Part shown: one piece after another, positions 1 to 8,271 of the stretch
Layout: the number at the start of each line of letters is the position of its first letter
Position numbering within the stretch: position 1 is the first letter of the stretch
Source of the DNA: Nocardia kruczakiae NBRC 101016
GTDB lineage: Bacteria; Actinomycetota; Actinomycetes; Mycobacteriales; Mycobacteriaceae
Length of the DNA: 64,000 nt
Assembly: GCF_001612965.1 (NCBI RefSeq)
Contig: NZ_BDBL01000038.1
Location: forward strand, 26,684 to 90,683
Direction of reading: 5' to 3'
Translations under genes and position numbers: made by a program
The notes under the pieces: generated by a model
The model's input: only the letters and a program-made list of their open reading frames with translations
What the model was told of the DNA's origin: nothing
Database searches by the model: none

Positions 1-162
1 AGTGCGGTTGCGGCGCTGCGTGATCCGGCTCTTCGAGCCCGATTCGCCGGCGCCGCACGCAAATCGGTGCTGCACCGCACCTGGCCCGCGATCTGCACCG
101 AGCTGATGGGGCACTATCACGAGGTGATCGGCGGCCGGGAAGTCTTGCACCGCAGCGCCTGA
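1..162 (+). CDS. mgtA: Glycosyltransferase family 4, C-terminal end (MgtA-like), 5' partial
   Basis: Only the last 53 codons are inside the window; the frame is open from base 1 to TGA at 160-162. The residues (ending IGGREVLHRSA) form the basic/aromatic C-terminal helix usual for GT-B mannosyltransferases of family GT4, with a motif of the type DPALRARFAGAARKSV. In M. tuberculosis an MgtA/PimB-type alpha-mannosyltransferase of lipoglycan synthesis lies directly upstream of the menaquinone methyltransferase gene; here menG follows about 3 kb later after an intervening cassette, which supports the assignment. The catalytic part lies outside the window, so the exact substrate cannot be judged. 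Confidence 0.6.
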   Translation, partial: SAVAALRDPALRARFAGAARKSVLHRTWPAICTELMGHYHEVIGGREVLHRSA

Positions 163-244
163 TCCCCGCGGTGCCGCAAGCGGTCCAGCGGGTTCCGGGC
201 CGCTGCGGTTTCGGGGCTTCTGCTGTTTCGGGAACTCGGCAGTG

Positions 245-889
245 TCAGGGCTCGTGAGTTTTCCGCGGACTCCGGAGCAGACGGTCGACGGACCGTCGTG
301 CCATGGCCATGCCGGCGTCGTCGCCGAGGCGCAGTGCGAGATTCAGGGCATTCAGTACGGCCGCGACCTCGAAGGCGGCGGTCTCGGGTTCCGTATCGGC
401 GATCTCGCCGGCGTCGACCGCCCGCCGGAACTGGGTCGCCAGCAGGGCAACCCAGGCACTCTGCTGCTCGCGCAACGCATCGCGGACCGGCCCCGGCCGG
501 CTGTCGAAGATGGGCAGATTCGCACCCCAGAAGCATCCGCCGGGAAAGACCGGACGCTCGGCGTACTCGATCCATCCGTCGACGAGGGCGCGCAGTCGCG
601 CGACACCCGCCGGGACGTCCCGGGCCGGACGGACGACGACGTCCACGAACACGTCCCGCGCCGCCTCCACGGTCGCGAGTTGCAGCGTCTCCTTGGTTCG
701 GAACAGGGTCTGAATGCCGGCCTTGCTGACGCCGAGATCCTCGGCCAGCCGCCCGAAGCTCAGCCCGTCGAGTCCGTCCACCGACGCGATCTCGATCGAG
801 CGACGGGTTACCGCGCGGCGCGATCGAGCACCGCGTCGTAGCCGCTGATCGGCACTTTCCACTGCCGTCTGCTGCTCGGATACACCCAT
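245..889 (-). CDS. TetR/AcrR-family transcriptional repressor
   Basis: 214 residues. The N-terminal DNA-binding domain has a clear helix-turn-helix at about residues 44-63 (LSFGRLAEDLGVSKAGIQTLF); the rest is the all-helical ligand-binding domain. It is divergent from the DHA2 efflux gene, the classic arrangement of a drug-responsive repressor and its pump. A CATACG-N6-CGTATG inverted repeat overlaps its own start codon and a perfect 16-bp palindrome of the same sequence lies before the pump, so it probably represses both genes. The ATG at 889 lies inside the operator, so the message is probably leaderless or nearly so. The ligand is unknown. Confidence 0.85.
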   Translation of the reverse strand: MGVSEQQTAVESADQRLRRGARSRRAVTRRSIEIASVDGLDGLSFGRLAEDLGVSKAGIQTLFRTKETLQLATVEAARDVFVDVVVRPARDVPAGVARLRALVDGWIEYAERPVFPGGCFWGANLPIFDSRPGPVRDALREQQSAWVALLATQFRRAVDAGEIADTEPETAAFEVAAVLNALNLALRLGDDAGMAMARRSVDRLLRSPRKTHEP

Positions 890-904
890 ACGGTCGATCG
901 TATG
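887..904. promoter_or_regulatory. Operator 1 of the TetR/efflux cassette
   Basis: CATACGGTCGATCGTATG is an inverted repeat (CATACG...CGTATG) with an imperfect centre. It overlaps the start codon of the divergent tetR gene and shares ATACGGTCGA with operator 2, 53 bases away centre to centre. Binding by the adjacent TetR is inferred. Confidence 0.7.
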
Positions 905-940
905 TCATTCCTGCTCGGATGACTCACTATTGCGATAAAC

Positions 941-956
941 ATACGGTCGACCGTAT
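941..956. promoter_or_regulatory. Operator 2 of the TetR/efflux cassette
   Basis: ATACGGTCGACCGTAT is a perfect 16-bp palindrome lying 55 bases before the efflux start at 1012. It matches operator 1 except at the centre. Two copies of one palindrome between divergent repressor and pump genes is the expected TetR layout. Confidence 0.75.
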
Positions 957-1011
957 TCTTTCGTACACATCGGCGGCGGCACCCGCCGGTGGCGACGAGA
1001 AGGGATGCCTG

Positions 1012-2436
1012 ATGGATGGCGCTACAGCCGAACAGTCCTTGACCGCGGACGAACCCACGCCGGTTCGCGACCGGTCGACCGCGATCGTCTGGATCCTGTG
1101 CTCGGCCGCATTCGTGGCGATGCTCGACGTCTTCGTCGTCAATGTGGCCTTCACGAAGATCGGCGAGTCCTACCGGGGATCATCACCGGCCGATGTGAGC
1201 TGGGTGCTCAACGGCTACGCGATCGTCTATGCGGCCCTGTTGATTCCGGCGGGCCGATTCTCGGACCGATTCGGCCGCAAGACCGGATTCCTCGCGGGCC
1301 TCGCCCTGTTCACGGTGGCGAGCGTGGCCTGTGCCGCGGCTCCGGCGCTGTGGGCCCTGGTGGCGTTCCGGCTCGTGCAGGCGGTCGGAGCCGCGGCCCT
1401 GACGCCGGCCGGCCTGGGATTGCTGCTCACCGTGCTGCCGGCGGCCCGGGTGCCGGGCGCGGTGAAGATCTGGGCCACGACCAGTTCGTTCGCCGCGGCC
1501 TGCGGCCCGGTGGTCGGCGGAGCGCTGGTGGAAATCTCCTGGCGCTGGGTCTTCTTGATCAACCTGCCGGTCGGCGTGGTGACCGGGCTCGCGGCCGCAT
1601 GGCTGGTACCGAATCCGCCGCAGCGAACCTCCGCCCGGATGCCCGACCTACTGGGGGTGACGGTGTCGATCGTGGCGATCGGCGCGCTGTCGCTGGCCCT
1701 GGTCGAAAGCGATGCGTGGCCCGGCGGCGCGACCTGGGCGGCCGCGGCCGTGGCGGCGCTCGGCATCGCCGGATTCGTCATGCGGATGCGGCGGCATCCG
1801 GATCCGGTGGTGCCGCCGGATCTGTTCCGGGTGCCCACGTTCGCCTGGGCCAACGCCACCGTGCTGGCGTTCTGCACGGCCTTCGGGGCCTGGTTTTTGA
1901 GCATCACGCTGTGGCTCGAGCACGCGGCCCACTTCAGCACGATCGAAACCGGGCTCGCCATCGTCCCGGGCCCGATCATGGTGCCGATCTTCGCCGCCGT
2001 CAGCCAGCGACTGGTCCGCCGGTTTCCGGCGGGTGTCGTTGTGGCCCTGGGCAATACGCTGTTCGCGGCCGGTGTCGCGCTCGTGCTGTTCAGCGCCGAC
2101 ACGCCCGTGCGGTACACCACCGCTGTGCTGCCGGGCTGGGTGATCTCCGGTATCGGCATCGGCCTCGCACTGCCCACGATGATCGCCTCGGCCGCCGTAG
2201 ATCTACCGCCGGACCGCTCGGCGACCGGCAGCGCCGTGGTCAACACCGCCCGCCAGCTCGGCTATGTCGTGGGCGTCGCGGTACTCATCGCGCTCCTCGG
2301 ATCCTTCGGCACCACCGACCGGATGGTGACCGCTTTCCGGCACGGCTGGTCGTTCATCGCGATCGTCGCCCTCGCCGGCGCGGCAACGGCCTTCGGCATC
2401 ACACCCCGTACCCGTCGATCGAAGCGAAGCGAGTGA
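1012..2436 (+). CDS. MFS transporter, DHA2 family (14-TM drug:H+ antiporter)
   Basis: 475 residues from ATG 1012, which has GAGAAGGGA 7 bases upstream; an in-frame ATG at 919 would place operator 2 inside the gene and lacks a ribosome site. The DHA2 signature LDVFVVNVAF is at residues 38-47 and MFS motif A (GRFSDRFGRK) at 81-90, followed by hydrophobic segments to the C-terminus, consistent with 14 helices. It is an inner-membrane proton-coupled exporter of unknown substrate. It sits two bases upstream of the SGNH hydrolase start, so the two are cotranscribed, and both are probably controlled by the divergent TetR. Confidence 0.9.
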   Translation: MDGATAEQSLTADEPTPVRDRSTAIVWILCSAAFVAMLDVFVVNVAFTKIGESYRGSSPADVSWVLNGYAIVYAALLIPAGRFSDRFGRKTGFLAGLALFTVASVACAAAPALWALVAFRLVQAVGAAALTPAGLGLLLTVLPAARVPGAVKIWATTSSFAAACGPVVGGALVEISWRWVFLINLPVGVVTGLAAAWLVPNPPQRTSARMPDLLGVTVSIVAIGALSLALVESDAWPGGATWAAAAVAALGIAGFVMRMRRHPDPVVPPDLFRVPTFAWANATVLAFCTAFGAWFLSITLWLEHAAHFSTIETGLAIVPGPIMVPIFAAVSQRLVRRFPAGVVVALGNTLFAAGVALVLFSADTPVRYTTAVLPGWVISGIGIGLALPTMIASAAVDLPPDRSATGSAVVNTARQLGYVVGVAVLIALLGSFGTTDRMVTAFRHGWSFIAIVALAGAATAFGITPRTRRSKRSE

Positions 2437-2438
2437 CC

Positions 2439-3125
2439 ATGTCGACACCCACCACACCGGCGACGGGCGAGGAGTCCGATCGGCTCTGCCTGGCCGAGAC
2501 CACCGCGGCCGCATTGCTGTTCGACGCGCCGTGGCGCCGCTTCGGCGTGGCCGGCGACAGCTTGTCGGCCGGCGTCGGCGACCCTACGCCGGGCTACTCG
2601 AACGCGGGCTGGCCCGAACGGCTCATGCGAATACTGCGGCGCGTGCGCCCGGACATGCGATATCTCGCCACTGCGAAGATCGGGGCCACCACGGCGCAGA
2701 CGTCGGCCCACCAACTCGACCGCATCGCGGCGTTCCGCCCGGACCTGCTGCATCTGCCGTGCGGCCCGAACGACATCACGCGGCGCGATCCCGATTTCGA
2801 CGAGATCGAGACGACGATGCGGCGCATGTACGACGTCGCGGCGAGCACGGGTGCCCTGCTCACGACGTTCACCCTCGGGAGCGCCTATGTCGTACCGGCC
2901 GTGCCCGACTGGCCCGAGCGCATTCGCAGCATGAACGACATCACGCGCCGAGTCGCCGCCGACCACGGGGCGGTCGTGGTCGACATGTGGGACCACCCGG
3001 TCAACGCTCGCGACAACCTGCTCAGCGCGGATCGCATCCACTTCTCGACCTCCGGTCAGGCGGTGCTGGCGACCGAGATGGTCAAACATCTGGCCTACGC
3101 ACTGTCGAGCCGGAGGAGCGAATAG
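2439..3125 (+). CDS. SGNH/GDSL-family hydrolase
   Basis: 228 residues. It carries the SGNH blocks: GDSLSAG at 39-45 (nucleophile Ser41), a block III GPND at 109-112, and block V D198-x-x-H201 (DRIHFS), giving a complete Ser-Asp-His set. No signal peptide is evident, so it is probably cytoplasmic. The family hydrolyses esters and thioesters such as acetylated sugars, lipids or macrolides. ATG 2439 follows the efflux stop by two bases, so the pair is one operon. One reading is that it modifies or deacylates the compound that the pump exports; that is inference. Confidence 0.85.
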   Translation: MSTPTTPATGEESDRLCLAETTAAALLFDAPWRRFGVAGDSLSAGVGDPTPGYSNAGWPERLMRILRRVRPDMRYLATAKIGATTAQTSAHQLDRIAAFRPDLLHLPCGPNDITRRDPDFDEIETTMRRMYDVAASTGALLTTFTLGSAYVVPAVPDWPERIRSMNDITRRVAADHGAVVVDMWDHPVNARDNLLSADRIHFSTSGQAVLATEMVKHLAYALSSRRSE

Positions 3126-3190
3126 CGCAGGCGCCCAATCCTCCCCGTGATCGCGCACCGGCCCGCCTCCCTGCCCCGGGCGCCGGGCGC

Positions 3191-3196
3191 TAGGGT
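3191..3196 (+). promoter_or_regulatory. -10 hexamer for leaderless menG
   Basis: TAGGGT ends 7 bases before the GTG of menG, and there is no Shine-Dalgarno sequence. This spacing puts the transcript start at or next to the start codon. The same TAGG(G/C)T arrangement occurs before the VOC gene (16078) and menA (25679). Confidence 0.55.
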
Positions 3197-3203
3197 CACT
3201 CCC

Positions 3204-3908
3204 GTGGCGAAGACAGAGTCGTTTCGGGCCTCGTTGGACAAGCAACCGCATGAGGTCGCATCCATGTTCGACGGGGTCGCGAAGCGGTACGACCTGACCA
3301 ACACGGTGCTCACCGGCGGACAGGACCGCTATTGGCGCTGGGCCACCCGCCGCGCGCTGGCCCTGCGGCCCGGGGAGCGGGTGCTGGATCTGGCGGCCGG
3401 AACCGGCGTCTCCACCGCCGAATTCGCGAAGTCGGGAGCCTGGTGCCTGGCCCTGGACTTCTCCAAGGGCATGTTGGAGGCGGGGCGGTTCCGCCGGGTT
3501 CCGATGGTGAACGGTGACGCCACCGCGCTGCCGTTCGCCGACGATTCCTTCGACGCGGTCGCCATCTCCTACGGCCTGCGCAACGTCTCCGCACCGGACG
3601 CGGCGCTGCGCGAAATGCTGCGCGTCACCAAACCGGGCGGACGCCTGGTCGTGGCGGAATTCTCCACCCCGGTCTTCGGGCCGTTCCGCACGATCTACAT
3701 GGAATACCTGATGAAGGTGCTGCCGAAGGTCGCCGAGGCCGTCAGCAGCAATCCGGACGCCTACGTCTACCTGGCCGAATCGATCCGGGCCTGGCCCAAT
3801 CAGCGACAGCTGGCGATGCGGATCTCCGACGCCGGCTGGTCGTCGGTGCAGTGGCGGAATCTGACCGGCGGCATCGTCGCGCTGCATCGCGGTTACAAAC
3901 TGGGGTGA
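3204..3908 (+). CDS. menG: Demethylmenaquinone methyltransferase
   Basis: 234 residues, the usual length for MenG/UbiE. It transfers the SAM methyl group to demethylmenaquinone, the last step of menaquinone synthesis. SAM-binding motif I LDLAAGTG is at residues 61-68, and the family signatures FDGVAKRYDLTN (22-33) and RNVSAPDAALREMLRV-type motif are present. GTG 3204 is chosen because it matches the family N-terminus (MAKTESFRASLD) and has a -10 element at leaderless spacing; an ATG at 3147 would add an unconserved Pro/Arg-rich tail. Confidence 0.93.
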   Translation: MAKTESFRASLDKQPHEVASMFDGVAKRYDLTNTVLTGGQDRYWRWATRRALALRPGERVLDLAAGTGVSTAEFAKSGAWCLALDFSKGMLEAGRFRRVPMVNGDATALPFADDSFDAVAISYGLRNVSAPDAALREMLRVTKPGGRLVVAEFSTPVFGPFRTIYMEYLMKVLPKVAEAVSSNPDAYVYLAESIRAWPNQRQLAMRISDAGWSSVQWRNLTGGIVALHRGYKLG

Positions 3909-3918
3909 AGTAGCTCAC

Positions 3919-3964
3919 CGCGCCCGGCCGGACCGCCGGCGGAAACGGCGCCCGACCGGGCGCG
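3919..3964 (+). terminator. Hairpin after menG
   Basis: CGCGCCCGG (3919-3927) pairs with CCGGGCGCG (3956-3964), with a second CCGCCGGCGG hairpin in the loop. It starts 11 bases after the menG stop. There is no T-run, so it may be a GC-rich actinobacterial terminator or only a structured element. Confidence 0.35.
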
Positions 3965-4020
3965 AACCGGAAATCTCACCGCGTCCGCGCCGCTGAGGTG
4001 AGGATTTTCGTCATCTGCCG

Positions 4021-4036
4021 ATAACGTTCGGTAAAT
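4021..4036. promoter_or_regulatory. Possible GlnR-type nitrogen box before the nitrate reductase
   Basis: ATAACGTTCGGTAAAT resembles the actinobacterial GlnR pattern (gTnAC-n6-GaAAC) only loosely: ATAAC, six bases, TAAAT. It lies 34 bases before the nitrate reductase start, where a nitrogen activator would bind. The match is weak, so this is a candidate only. Confidence 0.22.
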
Positions 4037-4069
4037 CCGTCGCAACGGCAGCTCGCCATCATCGGGGGT

Positions 4070-7000
4070 GTGTCGAGCGCCGAGAACTCCACGAGCACCG
4101 TCCGGACCGCGTGCTCCTACTGCGGCGTGGGCTGCGGCATCACGGTGCGGACCGAGTGCGACGCGGCCGGCGCCCCCGTCATCGCGAAGGTGAGTGGCGA
4201 CACACTGCATCCGGTCAATGCCGGACGACTGTGCACCAAGGGCGCCACCCACCTGGAATTGATGCGCGCCCCCGGACGCATGACCACGGCCCTGCACCGG
4301 CCCCGGCGCGGGCAGGAACCGGTCGAACTCGCGGTCGAGGAGGCCCTGCGGCAGGCGGCGCAGCGGTTGCGCGCCATCGTCGACGAATACGGGCCCGATG
4401 CCGTCGCGCTCTACGTCTCCGGGCAGATGACACTCGAAGCGCAGTATCTGGCGAACAAACTGGCCAAGGGCTATCTGCGCACGGTGAATATCGAATCCAA
4501 TTCGCGCCTGTGCATGGCGAGCGCCGGCACCGGATACAAACAATCGCTGGGCGCCGACGGCCCGCCGGGCTCCTACGACGACCTGGACCGCGCCGACCTG
4601 TTCTTCGTGATCGGCTCGAATATGGCCGACTGCCATCCGATTCTGTTCCTGCGCATGGCCGATCGGCTCAAGGCCGGCGCCAAACTGATCGTGGTGGATC
4701 CGCGGCGCACCGACACCGCCGCCCGGGCCGACCTCTTCCTGCAGATCAGGCCCGGCACCGATCTGGCGTTGCTGAACGGATTGCTGCACCTGCTGGTCGG
4801 CAACGGTGATATCGACGCCGAATTCATCGCCGCCCACACCGAGGGCTGGGAGGCGATGCCGGAATTCCTCGCCGACTATCCACCGGCCCGCGTCGCCGAG
4901 ATCACCGGACTGGCCGAGGACGATATTCGCACCGCCGCCGCGTGGATCGGCGCGGCCGGCGAATGGATGACGCTGTGGACGATGGGGCTCAATCAGTCCA
5001 CCCACGGCACGTGGAACACCAATGCCATCTGCAATCTGCATCTGGCCACCGGCGCCATCAGCCGGGCCGGAAGCGGTCCGTTCTCGCTGACCGGGCAGCC
5101 GAATGCCATGGGCGGGCGCGAAATGGGTTATATGGGTCCCGGTTTGCCCGGGCAGCGCAGCGCCCTCGTCGACGCCGATCGCCGTTTCGTCGAAACCGCA
5201 TGGCGGCTTCCGGCAGGCACCATTCGCGCCGAATCCGGACGCGGCACGATCGATATGTTCCGGGATTTGGCCGACGGCCGGATCAAGGCGTGCTGGATCA
5301 TCTGCAGTAATCCGGTGGCGTCGGTGGCGAATCGCAAAACCGTCATCGCCGGTCTGGAGGCGGCGGAACTGGTGATCACCCAGGACGCCTATCTCGATAC
5401 CGCGACCAATGCCTATGCCGATCTGCTGCTGCCGGCGGCGCTGTGGGCCGAAGCCGACGGCGTGATGGTCAATTCCGAACGCAATGTCACGTTGTTGCGG
5501 CATTCGGTGGAGCCGCTCGGCGCGGCGCTGCCGGATTGGGAGTGGATCGCGCGGATCGCGACGGCGATGGGATTCGAAGGATTCGACTACGCTTCCAGCG
5601 CCGAGATCTTCGACGAGATCCGCGGTTTCGCGAATCCGGCGACCGGATACGACCTGAGCGGAATGAGTTACGCCGCACTGCGCGAGGGCCCGATGCAGTG
5701 GCCCTGCGCCGATGCCGCGCAGCGCCGCAACCCGATTCGCTATCGCACCGGCGATGCGCGCGAGCTGGTCTTCCCCACCGCGAGCGGCCGGGCCGTGTTC
5801 TGGCCCCGGCCGCATATGGCGGCCGCCGAAATGCCCGACGACGACTATCCCTTCGTCCTGAATACCGGTCGCGTCCAACATCAATGGCACACGATGACCA
5901 AAACCGGGCGGGTCGCGAAGCTGAACAAATTGAATCCGGCGCCGTTTCTCGACGTGCATCCCGACGATGCGCGCGCGCTCGGTGTGCGACCCGGCGATCA
6001 GATCGAGATCGCTTCTCGCCGTGGGCGAGCGGTGCTGCCCGTGCGGATCACCGATCGGGTGCGACCGGGCGCGTGTTTCGCCCCGTTCCACTGGAACGAC
6101 GAACAGGGGGAATATCTGACCATCAATGCCGTGACCAACGACGCCGTGGATCCTGATTCGCTGCAACCGGAATTCAAGGCGTGCGCGGTGACGCTGCGCC
6201 GCGTCGGCCCCGCTCGAGACACAGGCGACGGCACCTCGGAGGACATATCGCATCCCCTCGCCGCCATGCTGGGACTCGATTCCGCGCCCGCGCCCATGCT
6301 CAGCGAGGCGGAGCGGATCTACCTGGGCGGGTATCTGGCCGCGCTGCAATCGCTTCCGGTCCAGGGGCAGCCCGTCCTCCCGGAATCGGCGCCGCTGTCC
6401 GACCGCAGCCGCTGGTGGATCGACGGGCTGCTGGCGGGGATGTACTCGCGGGCCACGGCCTCCCCGCCCGGCGACACCGCCACAGCCCCCTCGGCGGCTC
6501 CGGCCGGCCCACAGCGACGGCCGGTGACCGTACTGTGGGCTTCCCAGACCGGTACCGCCGAAGAATTGGCGGCGGCGGTCGCGGCAGCCCTCGCCGAGCA
6601 CGGGCACGCGCCCCGGCTGGTCGAGATGAACGCGTGTGAACTGCCGGAACTGACCGGTGATGTCCTGCTCGTCACCAGCACCTTCGGTGACGGCGGCCCA
6701 CCGGACAACGCCGCCGACTTCTGGGATCGATTGCAGGACAGCGCCACTCGCTTCCCCGGCCTGCGGTACGGGATCTTCGCCCTGGGCGACTCCTCCTACG
6801 ACGATTTCTGCGGCTACGGCCGCAAGATGGATCGGCTGCTGTCCGAACGGGGCGGTTTCCGGCTGCTGGATCGCGTCGACAGCGAACCGGATCACGAGGA
6901 TGCGTCGCAGGAGTGGATCACCGCGGTCCTCGCCGCCCTGGGCGACGGTCACGCGAATGCGGCCACCGAGGACCCCCGTGCCGGCGCGCCCAGCGGTGGT

Positions 7001-8263
7001 GGTGCGGCGGCCACACTCAGCGCGGGTCCGGGTCCGTCCACCGATGCCGGTCGTGCCGGTGCGTCCGCGGGGCTCGGCGTCCGGGTACTCGATCGCGTCG
7101 AGGCCCGCGCCCCCGCGCCCGCGCGCACCACCCGATCGGTCCCCGCGCCCTTCACCCGCAACGCCCCGGTGCTGGCCCCGCTGATCCGCAACGAACTGCT
7201 GTCACGGCCCGGATCCGGTAAGGAGGTGCGGCAGTTCGGATTCGACCTGAGCGGTCTGGAGGCCGGCTACGAGGTCGGCGACAGCCTCGGCGTGTGGCCC
7301 GCGAACGGCGCTGCCGCCGTGCGGAATTGGCTGGCGGCGACCGGACTCGACGGTGCCCGGCCGGTCGAGGTCGACGGGCGCGACGTGCCGCTGGAATCGG
7401 CACTGCGCACACATTTCGACATCACCAAGATCAGCGGCGATCTGCTGTCCTTCGTCGCCGCCCACAATCCGAGTCAGCAGTTGGCGAAGCTGCTGCGCCG
7501 CGACAACCGCAACGAGCTGGACCGCTATCTGTGGGATCGCCATGCCGTCGACGTTCTGCGCGACTTTCCCGTGCGGGCCGATCTGGTGGAATGGCTCGCG
7601 GTGCTGAAAAAGCTGCAACCACGGCAATATTCGATTTCGTCGAGCCCGCTGGTGAGTCCGCGCGAGGTGCAGCTCACCGTCGGTGTGGTGCGCTACGGCG
7701 CCGCCGACGACCCGCGCGGCGGGGTGTGTTCCACCTTCCTCGCCGACCGTGACGAGACCGGCGGTGTGCCCGTATTCCTGCAGCGCGCACCACATTTCCG
7801 GCCGCCGCTGGATCCGAACGCGCCGATGATCATGGTCGGCCCGGGCACCGGCATCGCGCCGTTCCGCGGCTTCCTGCACGAACGCCGCGCGCTGGGATGC
7901 CGCGGGCGCAACTGGCTGTTCTTCGGCGATCAGCACGCTCAGGACCACTTCTACTACCGCACCGAACTCGAGGACATGTTCCGCTCCGGCTTCCTCACCC
8001 GGCTCGACCTCGCCTTCTCGCGGGACCAGCGCGAGCGGATCTACGTGCAGCACCGCATGATCGAACACGGCGCCGAGCTGTGGTCGTGGCTGCGCGACGG
8101 CGCTCACCTGTACGTCTGCGGTGACGCCGCGCGCATGGCCCGCGACATCGACGACGCCCTGCTGAAGATCGCCCGCATCCACGGCAATCTCGACGAGGAT
8201 GCGGCGCTGGCGTTCAAGAAGCAGCTGACCGCCGAAAAACGGTATGTGCGCGATGTGTACTGA
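4070..8263 (+). CDS. Assimilatory nitrate reductase fused to a CPR/CysJ-type flavoprotein reductase
   Basis: 1397 residues in one chain. Residues 1 to about 730 are a molybdopterin-guanine-dinucleotide nitrate reductase: a [4Fe-4S] motif C15-x2-C18-x3-C22 with C55, then the Mo-cofactor domains. From about 818 there is a flavodoxin domain (LWASQTGTAEELA), an Ala/Pro linker, an FAD-binding domain from about 1030, and an NADPH-binding domain with GPGTGIAPFRGF near 1260, ending in the family tail DVY. The protein can therefore take electrons from NADPH through FAD, FMN and Fe-S to nitrate, giving nitrite in the cytoplasm for assimilation. No nitrite reductase is next to it. GTG 4070 gives the family start MSSAEN. 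It converges on an aldo/keto reductase with 8 bases between. Confidence 0.92.
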   Translation: MSSAENSTSTVRTACSYCGVGCGITVRTECDAAGAPVIAKVSGDTLHPVNAGRLCTKGATHLELMRAPGRMTTALHRPRRGQEPVELAVEEALRQAAQRLRAIVDEYGPDAVALYVSGQMTLEAQYLANKLAKGYLRTVNIESNSRLCMASAGTGYKQSLGADGPPGSYDDLDRADLFFVIGSNMADCHPILFLRMADRLKAGAKLIVVDPRRTDTAARADLFLQIRPGTDLALLNGLLHLLVGNGDIDAEFIAAHTEGWEAMPEFLADYPPARVAEITGLAEDDIRTAAAWIGAAGEWMTLWTMGLNQSTHGTWNTNAICNLHLATGAISRAGSGPFSLTGQPNAMGGREMGYMGPGLPGQRSALVDADRRFVETAWRLPAGTIRAESGRGTIDMFRDLADGRIKACWIICSNPVASVANRKTVIAGLEAAELVITQDAYLDTATNAYADLLLPAALWAEADGVMVNSERNVTLLRHSVEPLGAALPDWEWIARIATAMGFEGFDYASSAEIFDEIRGFANPATGYDLSGMSYAALREGPMQWPCADAAQRRNPIRYRTGDARELVFPTASGRAVFWPRPHMAAAEMPDDDYPFVLNTGRVQHQWHTMTKTGRVAKLNKLNPAPFLDVHPDDARALGVRPGDQIEIASRRGRAVLPVRITDRVRPGACFAPFHWNDEQGEYLTINAVTNDAVDPDSLQPEFKACAVTLRRVGPARDTGDGTSEDISHPLAAMLGLDSAPAPMLSEAERIYLGGYLAALQSLPVQGQPVLPESAPLSDRSRWWIDGLLAGMYSRATASPPGDTATAPSAAPAGPQRRPVTVLWASQTGTAEELAAAVAAALAEHGHAPRLVEMNACELPELTGDVLLVTSTFGDGGPPDNAADFWDRLQDSATRFPGLRYGIFALGDSSYDDFCGYGRKMDRLLSERGGFRLLDRVDSEPDHEDASQEWITAVLAALGDGHANAATEDPRAGAPSGGGAAATLSAGPGPSTDAGRAGASAGLGVRVLDRVEARAPAPARTTRSVPAPFTRNAPVLAPLIRNELLSRPGSGKEVRQFGFDLSGLEAGYEVGDSLGVWPANGAAAVRNWLAATGLDGARPVEVDGRDVPLESALRTHFDITKISGDLLSFVAAHNPSQQLAKLLRRDNRNELDRYLWDRHAVDVLRDFPVRADLVEWLAVLKKLQPRQYSISSSPLVSPREVQLTVGVVRYGAADDPRGGVCSTFLADRDETGGVPVFLQRAPHFRPPLDPNAPMIMVGPGTGIAPFRGFLHERRALGCRGRNWLFFGDQHAQDHFYYRTELEDMFRSGFLTRLDLAFSRDQRERIYVQHRMIEHGAELWSWLRDGAHLYVCGDAARMARDIDDALLKIARIHGNLDEDAALAFKKQLTAEKRYVRDVY

Positions 8264-8271
8264 GCCGCCCG

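Noticed and set aside
919..1011. Longer N-terminus for the efflux gene from ATG 919
   Set aside because: It would put the perfect operator inside the gene, lacks a ribosome site, and the first added residues are unlike the family.
3893..6952. A 1019-codon open frame on the minus strand opposite the nitrate reductase gene
   Set aside because: It is a codon-position shadow of a high-GC gene: no recognisable domain, while the plus strand encodes a complete, well-conserved enzyme.
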